NCBI RefSeq assembly: GCF_900143265.1
Contig: NZ_FRDJ01000005.1
Location: 1-64,000, forward strand
DNA length: 64,000 nt
Origin: Fervidobacterium gondwanense DSM 13020
GTDB lineage: Bacteria; Thermotogota; Thermotogae; Thermotogales; Fervidobacteriaceae
Reading direction: 5' to 3'
The translations under genes and the position numbers were made by a program. Positions 52,190-61,720 of the stretch are shown piece after piece; the first letter of the stretch is position 1, and every line of letters begins with the position of its first letter. Under the pieces are notes generated by a model. It ran no database searches. It was not told the DNA's origin and saw only the letters and a list, made by a program, of their open reading frames with translations.

Positions 52190-54244
52190 TCACGTTGAAC
52201 CTATTCTTATCATCTTCACACTCCCGTCCGCAAAAGCCACAATAAATGTTCCGGGATTTGAAGTTGGTACAACATGCGTCACATAAGAGGGTCCTGCAAA
52301 GTACTTTGAGAAACTTCCCGTCGTTATGTCTATTAAAGCTATCTCACCTGAGTTTGTTCCAATTATTAAATGATTATCGCTCAAAACTCTCGGCGATGAA
52401 AAACTTATCGGCGAACCTGTATTTGCTTTCCAGACCAACTTTCCGTTTTTGTCAAATTTATACACCGTTCCCCCAAGTGAAGATACAAAGATGAAATCTT
52501 TGAATTTTTCAACTGAGGAATATCCAACCGTTATGTTGCCGGCTTCCCATTTTTTAGTCTTGTCTTTTAAATTCACACCAACAACTTTGCTTCCGGTGGT
52601 TGTATAGAAGAGCCATTCGTCAATCACCGCAGGTTTACACGCACCCGCTGTGTAGTATCCGCTTCCCGTGTCTATTCTATCTGTAAGCCTTCCATCTTCG
52701 GCTATGATATAGATACCTCCGCCCCAAGATGTTTGGTAATACACTCCATTCTCAAAATAAGCTTCTGATTGTACTAACCCCTTTAAATCGTGTTTGGCTA
52801 TTATCTGGAGATCTGACTTTCGAATCACATAACCAAACCTACCTGCACCAACGAGTAGTGTTGATTTTCCATTTGAAATTGTATAAATTGGTTCGTTAAG
52901 TTTTATCTTCTTCAAAATCTTTCCTGTCTTGGTTTCAATAACATACATATTACCATCGATATCGCCAATGAAGAACGACGTACCCGAATCACTTTCACTA
53001 ACTATATTCGCGAAAACAGGACCAATCTTCATCTTCCAAGTCTCTTTTCCATCCTGCAAAAACAAAACCGTGCCCGAGTAATCAGCTACGATTATCCCAC
53101 CATCTACTTCTATCGGCTTTGAATAAATAGCTTCCTGTAATTCATACGACCAAATGAGTTTTAACTTAGCATCAGTGTTTATGGCGCTTTTTAATGTGTA
53201 AAATCTATGAATAGTGTATCCTTTTGAGTAGCCATAGAGTGATAAAAAGTTGATGCCTAAATCGGTTGTAACGTTGCCTATTTCAAAGCTGGTTTTGGAA
53301 GTATCTTTTAGAGTTCGTTCAAGGAGAATCTTGCCGTTGGAAATCGCTTTAATTCTGTTGTATTTTGAAGGGTTGGCAGATATAGAGATTTTTCCGTCTT
53401 TGTTTTCTATTGAAGGCGATAGATTTTTTTCAATAGCTTCCGGTATTAGAGATACAGATTTTAATAATTCAAATTTATCAAATTCAAGCGAGTATCTCCA
53501 GATATGTAAAGCCGCTTCGTCCCAGCTTACAATGGTCATATACCCATCCTTTGCTGCTCCAATCATCTGAAACCATGTCCCGTTGTAATTTCCTGCATAA
53601 GAATAGCTGTGCCCATGTCCGTACAAAACCAAAGGTACTCTGTATTCTAAAAGCATATTCATCAACTTCCAGCCGTCGTCGGTATAATTCGAAGGACCAC
53701 CGAACGGATGGTGGCACAATATAATCGGAATTTTCTTTTCAACTCCTGCACTCTTGAGAGTGTTTTCAACCCACTTCAACTGCTCGTTGCCAATATGACC
53801 AACTTGCTGGAATGGGACAGATGTATCTATGCCTATAAATAATAACTTATCCACAGTCTCTTGGAAGAATTCATATGGAACATTCGACAGCCTTTTTGAT
53901 TTTCTGAATATATCGCTCCAACGCACATCATGATTTCCAAGGGTATATCTGTACTTGATACCCGATTTATCAAGCACCGAAATGGCTTTCCACAATTTCG
54001 AAAATTCCACATCGCTACCCATCTCCGTCAAGTCACCTGTCAAAAATACGTAACTCGGCTTCAGTTCAAGGAGCTTTTTAAACAGAGTATCCGTGATATT
54101 CGAGCGGTATGGATAGTGCAGATCGCTCAGTACCGCTACAAAACCCTTATGCGATAAGAATGGTATTTGAGCAAATACGGTAGATGAGAACAAATATATA
54201 AAGGTTAGAAACAGAATTAGTAATAACAAAAACTTAGCTCGCAC
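52190..54244 (-). CDS. Exported metallophosphoesterase with C-terminal beta-propeller
   Basis: 684-aa protein with a signal peptide (about 1-24) and a calcineurin-like phosphoesterase domain (about 30-260): SDLHYP, GDLTEMG, GNHDVRW, CHHPFGG and GHGHSYSY supply all metal ligands. An Ig-like middle (about 265-350) and a PQQ-type beta-propeller follow (residues 370-684, several ~40-residue blades such as GSGYYTAGACKPAV). It could act on phosphate esters or nucleotides at the surface. The start is GTG at 54244 after AGGAGGG; the longer ORF has no RBS. Confidence 0.85.
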   Translation of the reverse strand: MRAKFLLLLILFLTFIYLFSSTVFAQIPFLSHKGFVAVLSDLHYPYRSNITDTLFKKLLELKPSYVFLTGDLTEMGSDVEFSKLWKAISVLDKSGIKYRYTLGNHDVRWSDIFRKSKRLSNVPYEFFQETVDKLLFIGIDTSVPFQQVGHIGNEQLKWVENTLKSAGVEKKIPIILCHHPFGGPSNYTDDGWKLMNMLLEYRVPLVLYGHGHSYSYAGNYNGTWFQMIGAAKDGYMTIVSWDEAALHIWRYSLEFDKFELLKSVSLIPEAIEKNLSPSIENKDGKISISANPSKYNRIKAISNGKILLERTLKDTSKTSFEIGNVTTDLGINFLSLYGYSKGYTIHRFYTLKSAINTDAKLKLIWSYELQEAIYSKPIEVDGGIIVADYSGTVLFLQDGKETWKMKIGPVFANIVSESDSGTSFFIGDIDGNMYVIETKTGKILKKIKLNEPIYTISNGKSTLLVGAGRFGYVIRKSDLQIIAKHDLKGLVQSEAYFENGVYYQTSWGGGIYIIAEDGRLTDRIDTGSGYYTAGACKPAVIDEWLFYTTTGSKVVGVNLKDKTKKWEAGNITVGYSSVEKFKDFIFVSSLGGTVYKFDKNGKLVWKANTGSPISFSSPRVLSDNHLIIGTNSGEIALIDITTGSFSKYFAGPSYVTHVVPTSNPGTFIVAFADGSVKMIRIGST

Positions 54245-54285
54245 GATTTCCCTCCTAACGCGAAACAAAGTGGTATAAATAGCAC

Positions 54286-54315
54286 AAACCCGCCTCGGGA
54301 ATCCTCGGCGGGTTT
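54286..54315 (-). other. Hairpin after the 59-aa winged-helix gene
   Basis: AAACCCGCC (54286-54294) pairs with GGCGGGTTT (54307-54315). No long T-run follows on the minus strand, so it may be a weak terminator or a stabilising stem between the small gene and the metallophosphoesterase gene. Confidence 0.6.
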
Positions 54316-54321
54316 GATTGG

Positions 54322-54501
54322 TTATTTCTTTGCTTGATAAAAACACCTTTTTGGAGATTCGATCTTGCCCTCGTTTTTCAGCTCTTTAATGGCTTTATCA
54401 ACCTCTTCTTTTGAAAGGCTTGCCTTCTCGGCGATATCTCCCGGCCTCAGCGGTTTGTCTGATTCGAGTAACACTTTGAATACAAGTTCTTTCTTGTCCA
54501 T
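54322..54501 (-). CDS. Small winged-helix protein (59 aa)
   Basis: A 59-aa gene that is easy to miss. It reads MDKKELVFKVLLESDKPLRP at the start, then an HTH-like stretch (GDIAEKASLSKEEVDKAIKE) and a wing-like end (LKNEGKIESPKRCFYQAKK). The ATG has GGGGGTG 5 bases upstream. It resembles the DNA-binding core of MarR- or TFIIE-type winged helices found as small stand-alone proteins. It lies between the MFS gene (56-base gap) and the exported phosphoesterase. Function unknown. Confidence 0.75.
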   Translation of the reverse strand: MDKKELVFKVLLESDKPLRPGDIAEKASLSKEEVDKAIKELKNEGKIESPKRCFYQAKK

Positions 54502-54556
54502 GATTACACCCCCTACATTAAATTCGTTCCACAGTATTTATTATATCATGAGTCAT

Positions 54557-55729
54557 TTACCTAACGTTTTCGTTTACCCTCAAATAAACGTTTGCAACAA
54601 CAACAGCGATAATGGCAAGAAGAGCTATCGGATATACGACATACTTGTAGCTTCCAAATAAGTCTTTGATTATGCCAGCTGATAGATTTCCAAAAATTGC
54701 GCCAAAACCGTATGCGGTAAATACAATTCCATAGTTTTGACTTTGATATTTATTCCCAAAGAACTTCGAAGTTAGATACGGCGCCATTGCGAGCCATCCA
54801 CCGAATGTTAACCAGAAGAGTGAGAATGAAACTACGAAAGAGATTGGAGAATGAGTATACGCCAACAACAAAGATGATAAAATAACCAAGACATAGGATA
54901 CCGAAATCGTTACTTGTGGTAAGATAATGTCTGACAACAAGCCAAAAAGCGGCCTGCCTATTCCGTTAAATGCCGAAAAGATAGCGGTTAAAATGGGCAT
55001 CGTCTTTTCGTCAATCCCTATAACCTCTTCTCCGAAAGGTGCGGTGATTCCGATGATCATCAATCCGATAAACGTACTTGCCATAAAGCAAAACCAAAGT
55101 GCATAGAATTTTTTATTTTTGAGCATCTGTCTTGGAGAAGTCGAACCATCGTTGCTATCTGATTCAAAACCAGAATCTTTCGGAAATTTGAATGGTATAG
55201 ACAGCAGCGTGATCAAGAGCAGAAAAGCCATTCCCAAAATCCTAAATGCAGGAAAGACTCCGTAGGAAGTAATCAACTTTTTAGCCAATGGCGCTGTGAC
55301 AAACGGTGAAAGCCCAAATCCAGCGATGAGAACTCCCAAAGCTAGTCCTTTTTTCTCGTTGAACCACTTTGAAACAACACTTATTGGTATCCTATAAGCG
55401 ATCCCAACACCACTGCCGGCAACAACACCGTAGGTTAGTACGAGTTGCCATAAACCCTCCGAAAACGATGCAAGTATCCATCCAAGTCCAACTAATATAC
55501 CGCCGAAAATTAGGACGTTTCTCGGGCTGTGCTTAGCTACTAACTTGCCACCAACAGGCATCAACAAAGAGTAAAATGTCAAAAAGAACATGAATGGCAA
55601 GCTACTTTCAACCGAAGAAAGACCCATCATGTTCTCAAGCGGTTTTCTGAATATGCTCCACGAGTACACAGTTCCAAGACAGATAAATATGACTATCCCA
55701 AAGACGACGTAAATCCATCTTGATTTCAT
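54557..55729 (-). CDS. MFS transporter, oxalate/formate antiporter (OFA) family
   Basis: 390-aa membrane protein with twelve predicted helices. The OFA-family signature GTVYSWSIFRKPL is in helix 1, the RG-type loop motif is at SPRNVLIFGG, and GSGVGIAYRIPISVVSKWF is the second family motif. The family includes oxalate:formate antiporters and monocarboxylate carriers, so the substrate is probably a small organic acid. The RBS GGGGGTAAAAC precedes the ATG. It is divergent from the DUF523 gene. Confidence 0.87.
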   Translation of the reverse strand: MKSRWIYVVFGIVIFICLGTVYSWSIFRKPLENMMGLSSVESSLPFMFFLTFYSLLMPVGGKLVAKHSPRNVLIFGGILVGLGWILASFSEGLWQLVLTYGVVAGSGVGIAYRIPISVVSKWFNEKKGLALGVLIAGFGLSPFVTAPLAKKLITSYGVFPAFRILGMAFLLLITLLSIPFKFPKDSGFESDSNDGSTSPRQMLKNKKFYALWFCFMASTFIGLMIIGITAPFGEEVIGIDEKTMPILTAIFSAFNGIGRPLFGLLSDIILPQVTISVSYVLVILSSLLLAYTHSPISFVVSFSLFWLTFGGWLAMAPYLTSKFFGNKYQSQNYGIVFTAYGFGAIFGNLSAGIIKDLFGSYKYVVYPIALLAIIAVVVANVYLRVNENVR

Positions 55730-55764
55730 GTTTTACCCCCTTCTGTGACTTATTAATTTATATA

Positions 55765-55773
55765 TGCTATAAT
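55765..55773 (+). promoter_or_regulatory. Extended -10 promoter for the DUF523-DUF1722 gene
   Basis: TG-C-TATAAT (TG 55765-55766, TATAAT 55768-55773), 18 bases before the ATG; the 5' leader is therefore very short, about 12 bases. Confidence 0.6.
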
Positions 55774-55791
55774 TTAACGAGGGGTGATGTT

Positions 55792-56757
55792 ATGAATATG
55801 CCAAAACCTAAGATAGTTGTAAGCCGCTGCTTTTTCGAACACACAAGGTATGACGGAGGGATTATTTCAAGCGAAATTGTGAAAAAGTTGGAAAAGTACT
55901 GCGAATTCGTAAGGGTTTGTCCAGAGGTTGAAATTGGTCTGCCAATTCCAAGAGAGCCGATAGACGTATTTTTAATCAACAACGAACTGAAGCTTTTGAA
56001 CAAAGCCCGTACGGTTGACTTGACAAACAAAATGTACAACTTTGCGGATGGATTTTTGGAAAACGTAAAAGGCATCATAGACGGCATGATACTAAAGTCG
56101 AAGTCTCCATCGTGTGGTTTAAACGATGCAAAGCTGTACGGTGAAAATGGGCGTGTTGTTTCAAAGACCGCAGGTCTTTTTGCAAAGACGATGGTTGAAA
56201 AATTACCAGAAATAGCCATAGAGAGCGAAATGCGACTTACAAATGACAAAATAAGGTTCGAATTCTTCACTTTCATTTTCAAACACGTAGAGTTCAGAAG
56301 CATAAAATCGAAGAATGAACTCATTGAATTCCACTCAAAGAACAAGTATCTGTTCCTTGCAAAGAACGAGAAGATTATGAGAGACATGGGAAGACTCGTT
56401 GCACAGAAAGGCTTTAATAACGAAACGCTCAAAGAATACCACAGCATGTTAGTTAAATTACTTAAAACTCCAATTAAGAGAAGTAAAATCATCAACATGC
56501 TGTTGCATGTGTACGGGCATTTTAAGGACATTATAAACCTCGAGGAAAAGGCGTATTTCATGGATTTAATCGAAGATTATAAGAACGGGATTGTAAATCT
56601 GCAATCGGTTCTCAGCGTATTAAAATCTTGGGCAATCAGGCATTCGGAATCATATATTAAGAATCAATCCCTATTCGAGCCTTATCCGAGAGAACTCGAT
56701 GCGATAGATTTAAGAGCCGATATAAAGAACGAAGAAAGACTGGAAGAAAAGAATTAG
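55792..56757 (+). CDS. DUF523-DUF1722 fusion protein (TudS/YbgA type)
   Basis: 321-aa protein. The N-terminal half is DUF523, with conserved Cys in VSRCFFEH, VCPEVEIGLP and SPSCGLNDAKLY; DUF523 proteins such as TudS carry a 4Fe-4S cluster and remove sulfur from thiouracil. The C-terminal half (about 180-321) is DUF1722 (YbgA), with the FHSKNKYLFLAKN and LHVYGHFKD blocks. The start is the ATG after GGGGTGATGTT. It converges on dacB with a 4-base overlap at the 3' ends. Confidence 0.87.
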   Translation: MNMPKPKIVVSRCFFEHTRYDGGIISSEIVKKLEKYCEFVRVCPEVEIGLPIPREPIDVFLINNELKLLNKARTVDLTNKMYNFADGFLENVKGIIDGMILKSKSPSCGLNDAKLYGENGRVVSKTAGLFAKTMVEKLPEIAIESEMRLTNDKIRFEFFTFIFKHVEFRSIKSKNELIEFHSKNKYLFLAKNEKIMRDMGRLVAQKGFNNETLKEYHSMLVKLLKTPIKRSKIINMLLHVYGHFKDIINLEEKAYFMDLIEDYKNGIVNLQSVLSVLKSWAIRHSESYIKNQSLFEPYPRELDAIDLRADIKNEERLEEKN

Positions 56758-57971
56758 TAGTTATTCCACACGTACCTAATTATCTCGTCGTGGTATTGCA
56801 TAACCACGTAAGTTGGCGTAATAAAGTTGTTAACCATTATCGCAAAAGCTACCTTTCTTCCTGTTCTTGTAATCATCACTCCTGCGATGTTTGAAACTTT
56901 TTGAAGTGTACCGGTTTTTGCATACAAGGTTATATCACCGAGTCGGCCCTGCATAGTTCCTTCTTTTCCAGAGATCGCGAGCGTAGATATGAATCCGTCA
57001 AGACCACCGTAATTTCTGTATGCGTATAGTAACACCTGCACAACGGAGTAAGGGGTCAAAAGGTTATACGTCGAAAGACCGCAAGCGTCATTGAGTTTTA
57101 AAGGGTAGTACTCCCCAAAAAGCCTCTTGTAAAAATCATTCATAACTTTTAGAGAATTGTATACGTTGGCATACCCGTAAACCCTTAGACCAACTGTTCT
57201 TAAAATCTGTTCAGCGTAAGAGTTGCTGCTGAATTTATTCGCAACGCTTATTAGGTTTTTTAACGGCACCGATTTCATAACAATAAACTCCCGATAGTCG
57301 CTGTTCAGTTTGCCAATCATTACCGAGCCGTTGACACGAATTCCATAATTTCTTAGTATAGAAAGCACCTGAGAACCATAATTTATAGCTACGGCGTTGG
57401 CATCGTATGGTGAGAAAGAATTAGTGTTTTCTTTGAGAACGAGTGCATCGATGCTTGGATTCTTGTAATCCCATTCCCATCCAACTCCCCATCGTTCGTT
57501 TGAGAAAAACGAATTATCGATAACTATGTTCCCGGTTATCTCCTTGACACCTTCTTGAACGAATTTGTAGAGATGCTCTTTCAAGATCTCAACGCTCATC
57601 GACGGGTCGCCGTTGCCTTTTATGATAATATTTCCTCTTAATGTGGGAGATATATTTCCTCTTGGCACGTAAACGGTTGTCGTATATCTGAACTCCGGTC
57701 CAAGCACATCCCAAGCAACGAGTGTCGAGAATATCTTAGTTAGCGACGCCGGTATGAACAGATTATGCTCGTTGTACTTTACAAGCATACTACCGCTATC
57801 AATATCCACAAAATATGCCCCTGCGTATCCACCCTGGGGCATTTTAGATGTGATTATTGAATAAACATCCTGTCCATTCGCACGGTTAGAAAGAATAAAA
57901 AATACGAAAATGGAAACCGAAAAAAGTATTCTTTTATTCCTATTCAACAAGCTGATGAATGCTTTGAACAC
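56754..57971 (-). CDS. dacB: D-alanyl-D-alanine carboxypeptidase/endopeptidase (PBP4, peptidase S13)
   Basis: 405-aa penicillin-binding protein that trims peptidoglycan outside the inner membrane. It has a signal anchor (ILFSVSIFVFFIL), the SxxK motif PASLTKIF, the SxN motif KFSSNSYAEQIL and the KTG motif AKTGTLQK. The domain II insertion between SxxK and SxN is typical of S13 enzymes. It has a GTG start that overlaps the end of birA by 32 bases, with GGAGGT within the birA sequence. Confidence 0.9.
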   Translation of the reverse strand: MFKAFISLLNRNKRILFSVSIFVFFILSNRANGQDVYSIITSKMPQGGYAGAYFVDIDSGSMLVKYNEHNLFIPASLTKIFSTLVAWDVLGPEFRYTTTVYVPRGNISPTLRGNIIIKGNGDPSMSVEILKEHLYKFVQEGVKEITGNIVIDNSFFSNERWGVGWEWDYKNPSIDALVLKENTNSFSPYDANAVAINYGSQVLSILRNYGIRVNGSVMIGKLNSDYREFIVMKSVPLKNLISVANKFSSNSYAEQILRTVGLRVYGYANVYNSLKVMNDFYKRLFGEYYPLKLNDACGLSTYNLLTPYSVVQVLLYAYRNYGGLDGFISTLAISGKEGTMQGRLGDITLYAKTGTLQKVSNIAGVMITRTGRKVAFAIMVNNFITPTYVVMQYHDEIIRYVWNNY

Positions 57972-58653
57972 CGATCACTTTACCTCCTACGTCAACGTAA
58001 AGTATGTCGTCAGATATCTTTAATACTTTTCCCTCCACAATTTCATCGTCTACTTTTACTTTTAAAACATCCCCTTCCCTTGGAACAAGATACTTTTTCC
58101 ACAACTTAGTAATGTTTTCAGTCTCATTCCTGTAGTTAACCAAGATATTCCAAGCATGCTTATTGATTGAGTCTAAAAGGTATGTAATCTTTACTTTTTT
58201 TCGCAAAATGTCCTTAATCGATACAGCAACGTTCTTTAGTTCCTCAGGTATGTCGTTGTTGACATTCAAACCTATGCCTACGATTATCGCCACAACTCTA
58301 TCGTTTACCGAAACGGCTTCGGAAAGTATTCCGCAAAGTTTCTTTCCGTTGTAATATATATCGTTTGGCCATTTAATGTAAGCTTTAATCTTCAGCTTCC
58401 TCAAAACTTCCACAATAGCGATAGAGAATATCTTCGTGTACACGTGAAGGTTTATGTGTATCTTCGGTTTAAACAACACAGAGTACCACAGTCCACCTTC
58501 AGGTGAGTACCAAGAACGCCCCATGCGCCCCTTACCAGCAGTCTGCTTAATCGCAACTACAATAGCACCATCGTGGAAGGATTTGTAATTTCTCTTCAAA
58601 AATTCGTTCGTACTATCGATTTCATACAAAACTTCTATCTCTTCGCCTATCAT
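57940..58653 (-). CDS. birA: Biotin--protein ligase (monofunctional BirA)
   Basis: 237-aa ligase that activates biotin with ATP and attaches it to carrier lysines. Motifs are STNEFLKR, the biotin loop GKGRMGRSWYSP, KWPNDIYYNGKKLCGIL and GIGLNVNN. No N-terminal HTH is present, so it does not regulate transcription. Its likely substrate here is the MmdC carrier (35489-35944). A short C-terminal SH3-like domain (about 190-237) is present. Confidence 0.94.
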   Translation of the reverse strand: MIGEEIEVLYEIDSTNEFLKRNYKSFHDGAIVVAIKQTAGKGRMGRSWYSPEGGLWYSVLFKPKIHINLHVYTKIFSIAIVEVLRKLKIKAYIKWPNDIYYNGKKLCGILSEAVSVNDRVVAIIVGIGLNVNNDIPEELKNVAVSIKDILRKKVKITYLLDSINKHAWNILVNYRNETENITKLWKKYLVPREGDVLKVKVDDEIVEGKVLKISDDILYVDVGGKVIGVQSIHQLVE

Positions 58654-58690
58654 TCGTCAGCTCCCCTTGATTTTGATTTAAAAGACTGTA

Positions 58691-60124
58691 TTATCTTCTC
58701 CTCTTTAAGAATTCCTTCACTCTACCTCTCAGGAAAACAGCTGAGAGAAGTAAATACACGAGCGCTCCAAATACGGTTGCCGGTATAACCCAAATGCGAC
58801 GGGTTGATATACTGATGAAGTAGTAAGTCAGAATTCCCATCAAAACAGCTGAAAGAAGAATATACAAGTCGTCTTTCTCAAAAAGCCTTTTGTCTTGCTC
58901 TTTTGAAAGTAAGTACAGAAATCCGATAATTCCCGCAACGCTCGTGGCAAGCGCGACGCCTACAGGTCCGTACTTCAAACCAACTAACAAGTCCATAACT
59001 ACATTAGAAATCGCTACGATTGTAGTAGCTTTGAGAGGTGTTTTCATATCCTTCATCGCATGTCTTGCACGTGCCATCGTTGAATACATGCCATAAAAAG
59101 GCAGTCCAACGACGTATGCATTCAGAACTTGCGCAGTAATTCTCGTATCGTTTGCCGTGAACTGACCGTATTCGTAAAATAGCCTCAGAATAGGCTCGTC
59201 AAGGACTATTAAACCAACGGTTGCAGGTACGGTGAAGAAAAGTGTTGATGTTAACCCGCTCTTCAGATGTTTGCTGTAGTTAGTCCTGTCGTTGCTTATA
59301 GTCGAGAGGATAACAGTTGCCACAGCTACACCAAACAAACCATAAGGGAGCATGTAAAACCTCGAAGCGTATTGTAAATACGACACGCCACCGCCATAAC
59401 CTTTGCTGTAGTACGAGACGACGTTAGTATCCACAATGCTGTTAATTTGCGAAATGGACATCGCTAAAAAGCTGGGCCAGAACAATTTTAAAAAGGTCTT
59501 CGTGTATTTAAAGCTCAATTTGAGCCTGTGCCTTCTCAAAGGATATGCAAGAGCCAAAAACGCAGCTGCTTCGCCTATTAAAAAACCCCAGGTAGGACCA
59601 AAGATGCCAATACCCGGGATGAGCATAAAGAGTATGATCACGATGTTCGGAATTATAGGTGTAAGTGCCGGATAAAAAAACTTTCCTCGCGTGTTTTCTA
59701 TCGAATATGTTATCGCCCACCAAAAAATGAAGAGTATCGATGGTGCTGTGATTCTTGTCAAGAGTCTTATCAGTTCTTTTGTCTGTTCAGCTGCTCCGGA
59801 ACTGAAAAGGTAAACAACTATATCAGGAAATATCATTACTAATGCAACAATTACCAAAAGAACGAGTGTGAAACTTGTCAAAACGGAAGACAAGAATTCA
59901 TCTTTCTCTTCTGCTTCGGCATAGAGTGGTACAAAAGCTGACGTCATCGCACCTTCACCAAAGACCCTGCGCAGAAAAAACGGAAAGAGTATGGCGACAA
60001 AATAAGCATCAGCTTGCCACGAAGTTCCGAACTTCGAAGCCATGAGCATGTCTCGAACAAGGCCGAGTATTCTGGAAAGAAACGTTGCTACAGCAAATGC
60101 TAAGCTACTTATTATTACACTCAC
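58691..60124 (-). CDS. murJ: Lipid II flippase MurJ
   Basis: 477-aa MOP-superfamily membrane protein with about fourteen helices that turns lipid II to the outer face. Family motifs are LSRILGLVRDMLMA at the N-terminus and FGEGAMTSAFVPLYAE. Conserved charged residues line the central cavity (Arg and Asp/Glu in helices 1 and 2). It has a GTG start with GGAGGG 6 bases upstream. It belongs to the same wall-synthesis neighbourhood as dacB. Confidence 0.92.
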   Translation of the reverse strand: MSVIISSLAFAVATFLSRILGLVRDMLMASKFGTSWQADAYFVAILFPFFLRRVFGEGAMTSAFVPLYAEAEEKDEFLSSVLTSFTLVLLVIVALVMIFPDIVVYLFSSGAAEQTKELIRLLTRITAPSILFIFWWAITYSIENTRGKFFYPALTPIIPNIVIILFMLIPGIGIFGPTWGFLIGEAAAFLALAYPLRRHRLKLSFKYTKTFLKLFWPSFLAMSISQINSIVDTNVVSYYSKGYGGGVSYLQYASRFYMLPYGLFGVAVATVILSTISNDRTNYSKHLKSGLTSTLFFTVPATVGLIVLDEPILRLFYEYGQFTANDTRITAQVLNAYVVGLPFYGMYSTMARARHAMKDMKTPLKATTIVAISNVVMDLLVGLKYGPVGVALATSVAGIIGFLYLLSKEQDKRLFEKDDLYILLSAVLMGILTYYFISISTRRIWVIPATVFGALVYLLLSAVFLRGRVKEFLKRRR

Positions 60125-60163
60125 TTATTACCCTCCGATTTCTGCTAAGAATCAATATTCGCA

Positions 60164-61720
60164 TTATTTTGCGTAAGAGACTGATCTCTTTTCTCTTATA
60201 ACTACGACTTTCAAAACACCTGGGTACTGCAACTCGTTTTCTATCCTGACAGATATATCGTGCGCCATTTTTTCTATAGTTGCATCGTCTGTTTTGTCTG
60301 GCTGAACGATTACTCTGATCTCCCTACCAGCTTGGATAGCATACGCATTCTCAACGTACTTGTAGCTCTTCGCTATCTCTTCAAGTTTCATGAGCCTCTT
60401 TATGTAGTTTTCAACATCTTCTCTTCGCGCTCCAGGTCTTGCTGCCGATATAGCATCAGCGGCAGTGACTATCGCTGCTTCCGGTGTAATAGGCTCTTCT
60501 TCTCCGTGGTGTGCCATTATCATGTTGATTATTTCATCAGACTCGCCGTATCTCTTTAAAATCTCTGCACCTATTGTCGTGTGCGAGCCCTCAACTTCGT
60601 GGTCTAACGCCTTACCGATATCGTGCAATAAACCACCGCGCTTTGCTTTGTCAACGTTCAAACCAAGCTCGGAAGCGAGCAGTCCTGCGATCTGAGCAAC
60701 TTCCATAGAATGATAGAGGACGTTCTGACCGTAGCTTGTCCTGAATTTCAACCTACCAAGTAATTTAACAATTTCCGGATGCAGTCCACCAACACCAACA
60801 GTTATTATCGCTTCTTGACCTGCTTCTTTAATCTCTTTTTCTACTTCCACTTTTGCCTTTTCGTACATCTCTTCTATTCTCGCAGGATGTATCCTACCAT
60901 CTTGTACTAATTTCTCTATGGTTCTTCTCGCTATTTCTCTCCTAAGTGGATTGAATGAGCTGAGAGTAACAACTTCCGGTGTGTCATCAATGATCAAATC
61001 AACACCAGTGATTTTCTCAAACGTTCTTATGTTCCTTCCTTCTCTACCGATCAATCTACCTTTCATATCATCGTTAGGAAGCATAACGGTGCTGATCGTG
61101 ACCTCGCCAGTGTACTCGGGCGCATATCTTTGAATCGCATCTGCAATAACTTTCTTTGCATGTTTTTCAGCTTCATCTTCGTATCTTGACTTTATCTGTA
61201 CAAAAATCTTTGCAACTTCGTGTTCGTACTTTTCGCGTGCTTCTTGGAGAACAATTTCCCTTGCTTGTTCGTGAGTAATACCTGCAAGTTGTATAAATCT
61301 CTGCTCGATTTCTTTTTCTTTTTCATCAAGTTCCTTAGCTTTAGTTTCAAGTTCAATCTTCATGTTATCTACAAATAACTCGCGCTTGTCGAGCATTTCT
61401 TCACGCTTACTGAGCATTTCTTCACGCTTTAGAATTCTTTCCTCAAGTGCCTTAATTTCTTCTTCTCTGCGCTTTCGTTCTTTTTCTATCTCTTCGCGTA
61501 TCTGGTGTGCTTCTTCTCGTGCCTCGATGATCATCTTCTTCTTAATCTCAGAAGCTTCTTTTTCAGCGTTCTTTACAATAGTCTCAGCATCTTCTTTGGC
61601 GGCTTTCAATTTCTTCTCGATGCTTTCTTCCGCTTTTTTCCTACCTATTGTTGAACCAAAGAAATACCCTGCTGCAATGCCTATAACTAAACCTATAACG
61701 ATGTATATCAAATCCATCAT
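60164..61720 (-). CDS. rny: Ribonuclease Y
   Basis: 518-aa membrane-tethered endoribonuclease that starts mRNA decay. It has one N-terminal helix (IYIVIGLVIGIAAGYFF), a long coiled coil (about 30-150), a KH domain (LPNDDMKGRLIGREGRNI) and an HD domain (HSMEVAQ, LLHDIGKALDHE, AHHGEEEP). The start is the ATG at 61720; its ATGA overlaps the recX stop, and GGAGG lies 9 bases upstream. Confidence 0.95.
   Translation of the reverse strand: MMDLIYIVIGLVIGIAAGYFFGSTIGRKKAEESIEKKLKAAKEDAETIVKNAEKEASEIKKKMIIEAREEAHQIREEIEKERKRREEEIKALEERILKREEMLSKREEMLDKRELFVDNMKIELETKAKELDEKEKEIEQRFIQLAGITHEQAREIVLQEAREKYEHEVAKIFVQIKSRYEDEAEKHAKKVIADAIQRYAPEYTGEVTISTVMLPNDDMKGRLIGREGRNIRTFEKITGVDLIIDDTPEVVTLSSFNPLRREIARRTIEKLVQDGRIHPARIEEMYEKAKVEVEKEIKEAGQEAIITVGVGGLHPEIVKLLGRLKFRTSYGQNVLYHSMEVAQIAGLLASELGLNVDKAKRGGLLHDIGKALDHEVEGSHTTIGAEILKRYGESDEIINMIMAHHGEEEPITPEAAIVTAADAISAARPGARREDVENYIKRLMKLEEIAKSYKYVENAYAIQAGREIRVIVQPDKTDDATIEKMAHDISVRIENELQYPGVLKVVVIREKRSVSYAK

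Noticed and set aside
55767-56561. 264-codon minus-strand ORF
   Set aside because: It is antisense to the DUF523-DUF1722 gene, which has clear motifs and signals.
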